From NCBI GenBank assembly GCA_030268105.1, contig BSDZ01000086.1:124001-188000 (forward strand): DNA of 64,000 bases, written 5' to 3'. Origin of the DNA: Volvox africanus. Taxonomy: Eukaryota > Chlorophyta > Chlorophyceae > Chlamydomonadales > Volvocaceae. Every line of letters starts with the position of its first letter. The first letter of the stretch is position 1. The notes below the pieces were generated by a model. The model was given only the letters and a program-made list of their open reading frames with translations, did no database searches and was not told the DNA's origin. Shown here piece after piece: positions 63,133 to 64,000 of the stretch. The position numbers and the translations under genes were made by a program.

Positions 63133-64000
63133 TAGACGATCTTACCATCCAGAGGCCTCTATGTGGCCACAGGAGGCCCTGCTGGGCGAAATAGAGCGGC
63201 TGGAAGCCACAATCAAGCAACGGGACCAGCAGCTGCTGGCGGCCGCTCGGGAAAATGGACCGTGCCACAGAGGTATGGGACAAAGGTGAACTGACCTCGC
63301 ATTCCCACAAGTCGCGTGCAGGATGAAGGATCAGTGTCTGTCTCATGACCATTTTACGCACATGCCACACTTCAGCTGATTGCAGATTCACGCTAAAACA
63401 TCGTGTACCCTTGCGAAGTCGAAATCTTGATGGGGCTCGGTTAGTCCTCCAGTCCCTCCTCACCATGTCCCGCCTGGCCCCGCTTTAGATGCTGCAGTAT
63501 GCGATAGAAAATGATATGTTCCGCACGCGGTGTGCTGAAACGCTACACGAGACATCCTCAAGCTGGGAAGGGCCCTAGAGCTCGAGGTCAGACGCATTAC
63601 TACTATTGTAGTAATGCGTCTCAATTACCGCAATCTCGGGCTGAGGATCCCGTCAACAACTAACGCATTGCACTGTTCTCCTGTGTCCATGAAAGCCCTG
63701 GTATGAGGGGCTGCAAAAAAGCGATTATATGGTAGCATGCATGCATAGAATGCGCATATGAGTGCCGGCTCTTGGCGACTTGTCATCAGATGGTCCCACT
63801 TCAGCTACGAAGGATTGGTTTGTTGCTTCTCGTCAACCCACTCCTCTTCCCTCCTACTCGGCCTGGCATACACCAGGACGGGCAGCCAGAATCGTTCATG
63901 GTGATTGCGCAACGGCAGATCGCCTACCTGGAAAGCCAGGTGCGCGGCTTCCATAAGTTTCAAGAATAGCAGGTGGCAAGTCGCACGGGCACACGCATGG
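63133..64000 (+). CDS. gene F: coiled-coil protein, partial at right edge
   Basis: Exon 63133-63272 enters in phase 2 after a pyrimidine-rich acceptor and encodes RSYHPEASMWPQEALLGEIE, then a heptad-like run RLEATIKQRDQQLLAAAREN. A second helical piece follows the acceptor at about 63488 (MLQYAIENDMFRTR), and a third is at about 63889-63942 (ESFMVIAQRQIAYLESQ before GTGCGC). The first and second do not join in phase, so an exon is missing. The gene runs on beyond the window. The family is not recognised; coiled coils of this kind are common in ciliary, basal-body and trafficking proteins. Confidence 0.5.
63590..63621. repeat. perfect 14-base hairpin
   Basis: agacgcattactac and its exact reverse complement with a four-base loop (tatt). 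It lies in an intron of the presumed gene F. Confidence 0.7.

Noticed and set aside
1..64000. tRNA genes, rRNA, CRISPR arrays, bacterial operons
   Set aside because: No cloverleaf with a GTTCGA arm, no regularly spaced direct repeats and no prokaryotic gene layout was seen.

Overview
The window looks like nuclear DNA of a green alga of the volvocine group (Volvox/Chlamydomonas-like). The grounds are many short spliced exons with GT..AG borders, GC-rich exons in AT-richer introns, very long exons encoding Gln/Ala/Gly/Pro/Ser runs, TGTAA-type poly(A) signals, and many simple repeats. The species cannot be fixed from the sequence. I joined exons by hand from splice borders and codon phase. Borders are given where they agree in phase, and I say where they do not.

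Layout, left to right. (A) 1096-16194, minus: seven phase-consistent exons forming a 2,250-codon reading frame of mostly low-complexity protein, with two introns of 2.6 and 4.6 kb. 16.2-24.7 kb: no gene resolved. (B) 24750-29785, plus: a coiled-coil gene with a recurring basic EL..L.RR motif, at least ten exons. (D) 31982-40195, minus: a second low-complexity gene (about 2,185 codons) with a short helical segment in the middle. (C) 40540-56092, minus: a transmembrane protein with three tandem class III nucleotide cyclase-like domains and a roughly 1,400-residue low-complexity C-terminal tail; about 24 exons. 56.1-60.3 kb: repeat-rich spacer with a long hairpin, an AT microsatellite and a GC-rich minisatellite. 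(E) 60336-62483, minus: the C-terminal half of a PP2C protein phosphatase, without the first half of the catalytic domain in the window. (F) from about 63.13 kb to the right edge, plus: start or middle of a coiled-coil gene.

The most interesting part is gene C. The three cyclase-like modules share the same order of motifs, but the catalytic residues are distributed: module 1 keeps both metal-binding aspartates and lacks the Asn/Arg pair, module 3 keeps Asn/Arg and lacks the aspartates, and module 2 has neither. This is the C1/C2 division of labour of animal membrane adenylyl cyclases, here apparently reached inside one polypeptide with a single membrane segment. It is inferred from a hand translation and should be checked by structure prediction and transcript data.

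Genes C and E belong to cyclic-nucleotide and phosphatase signalling families. A, D and the C tail are dominated by low-complexity sequence and I do not assign them a function.
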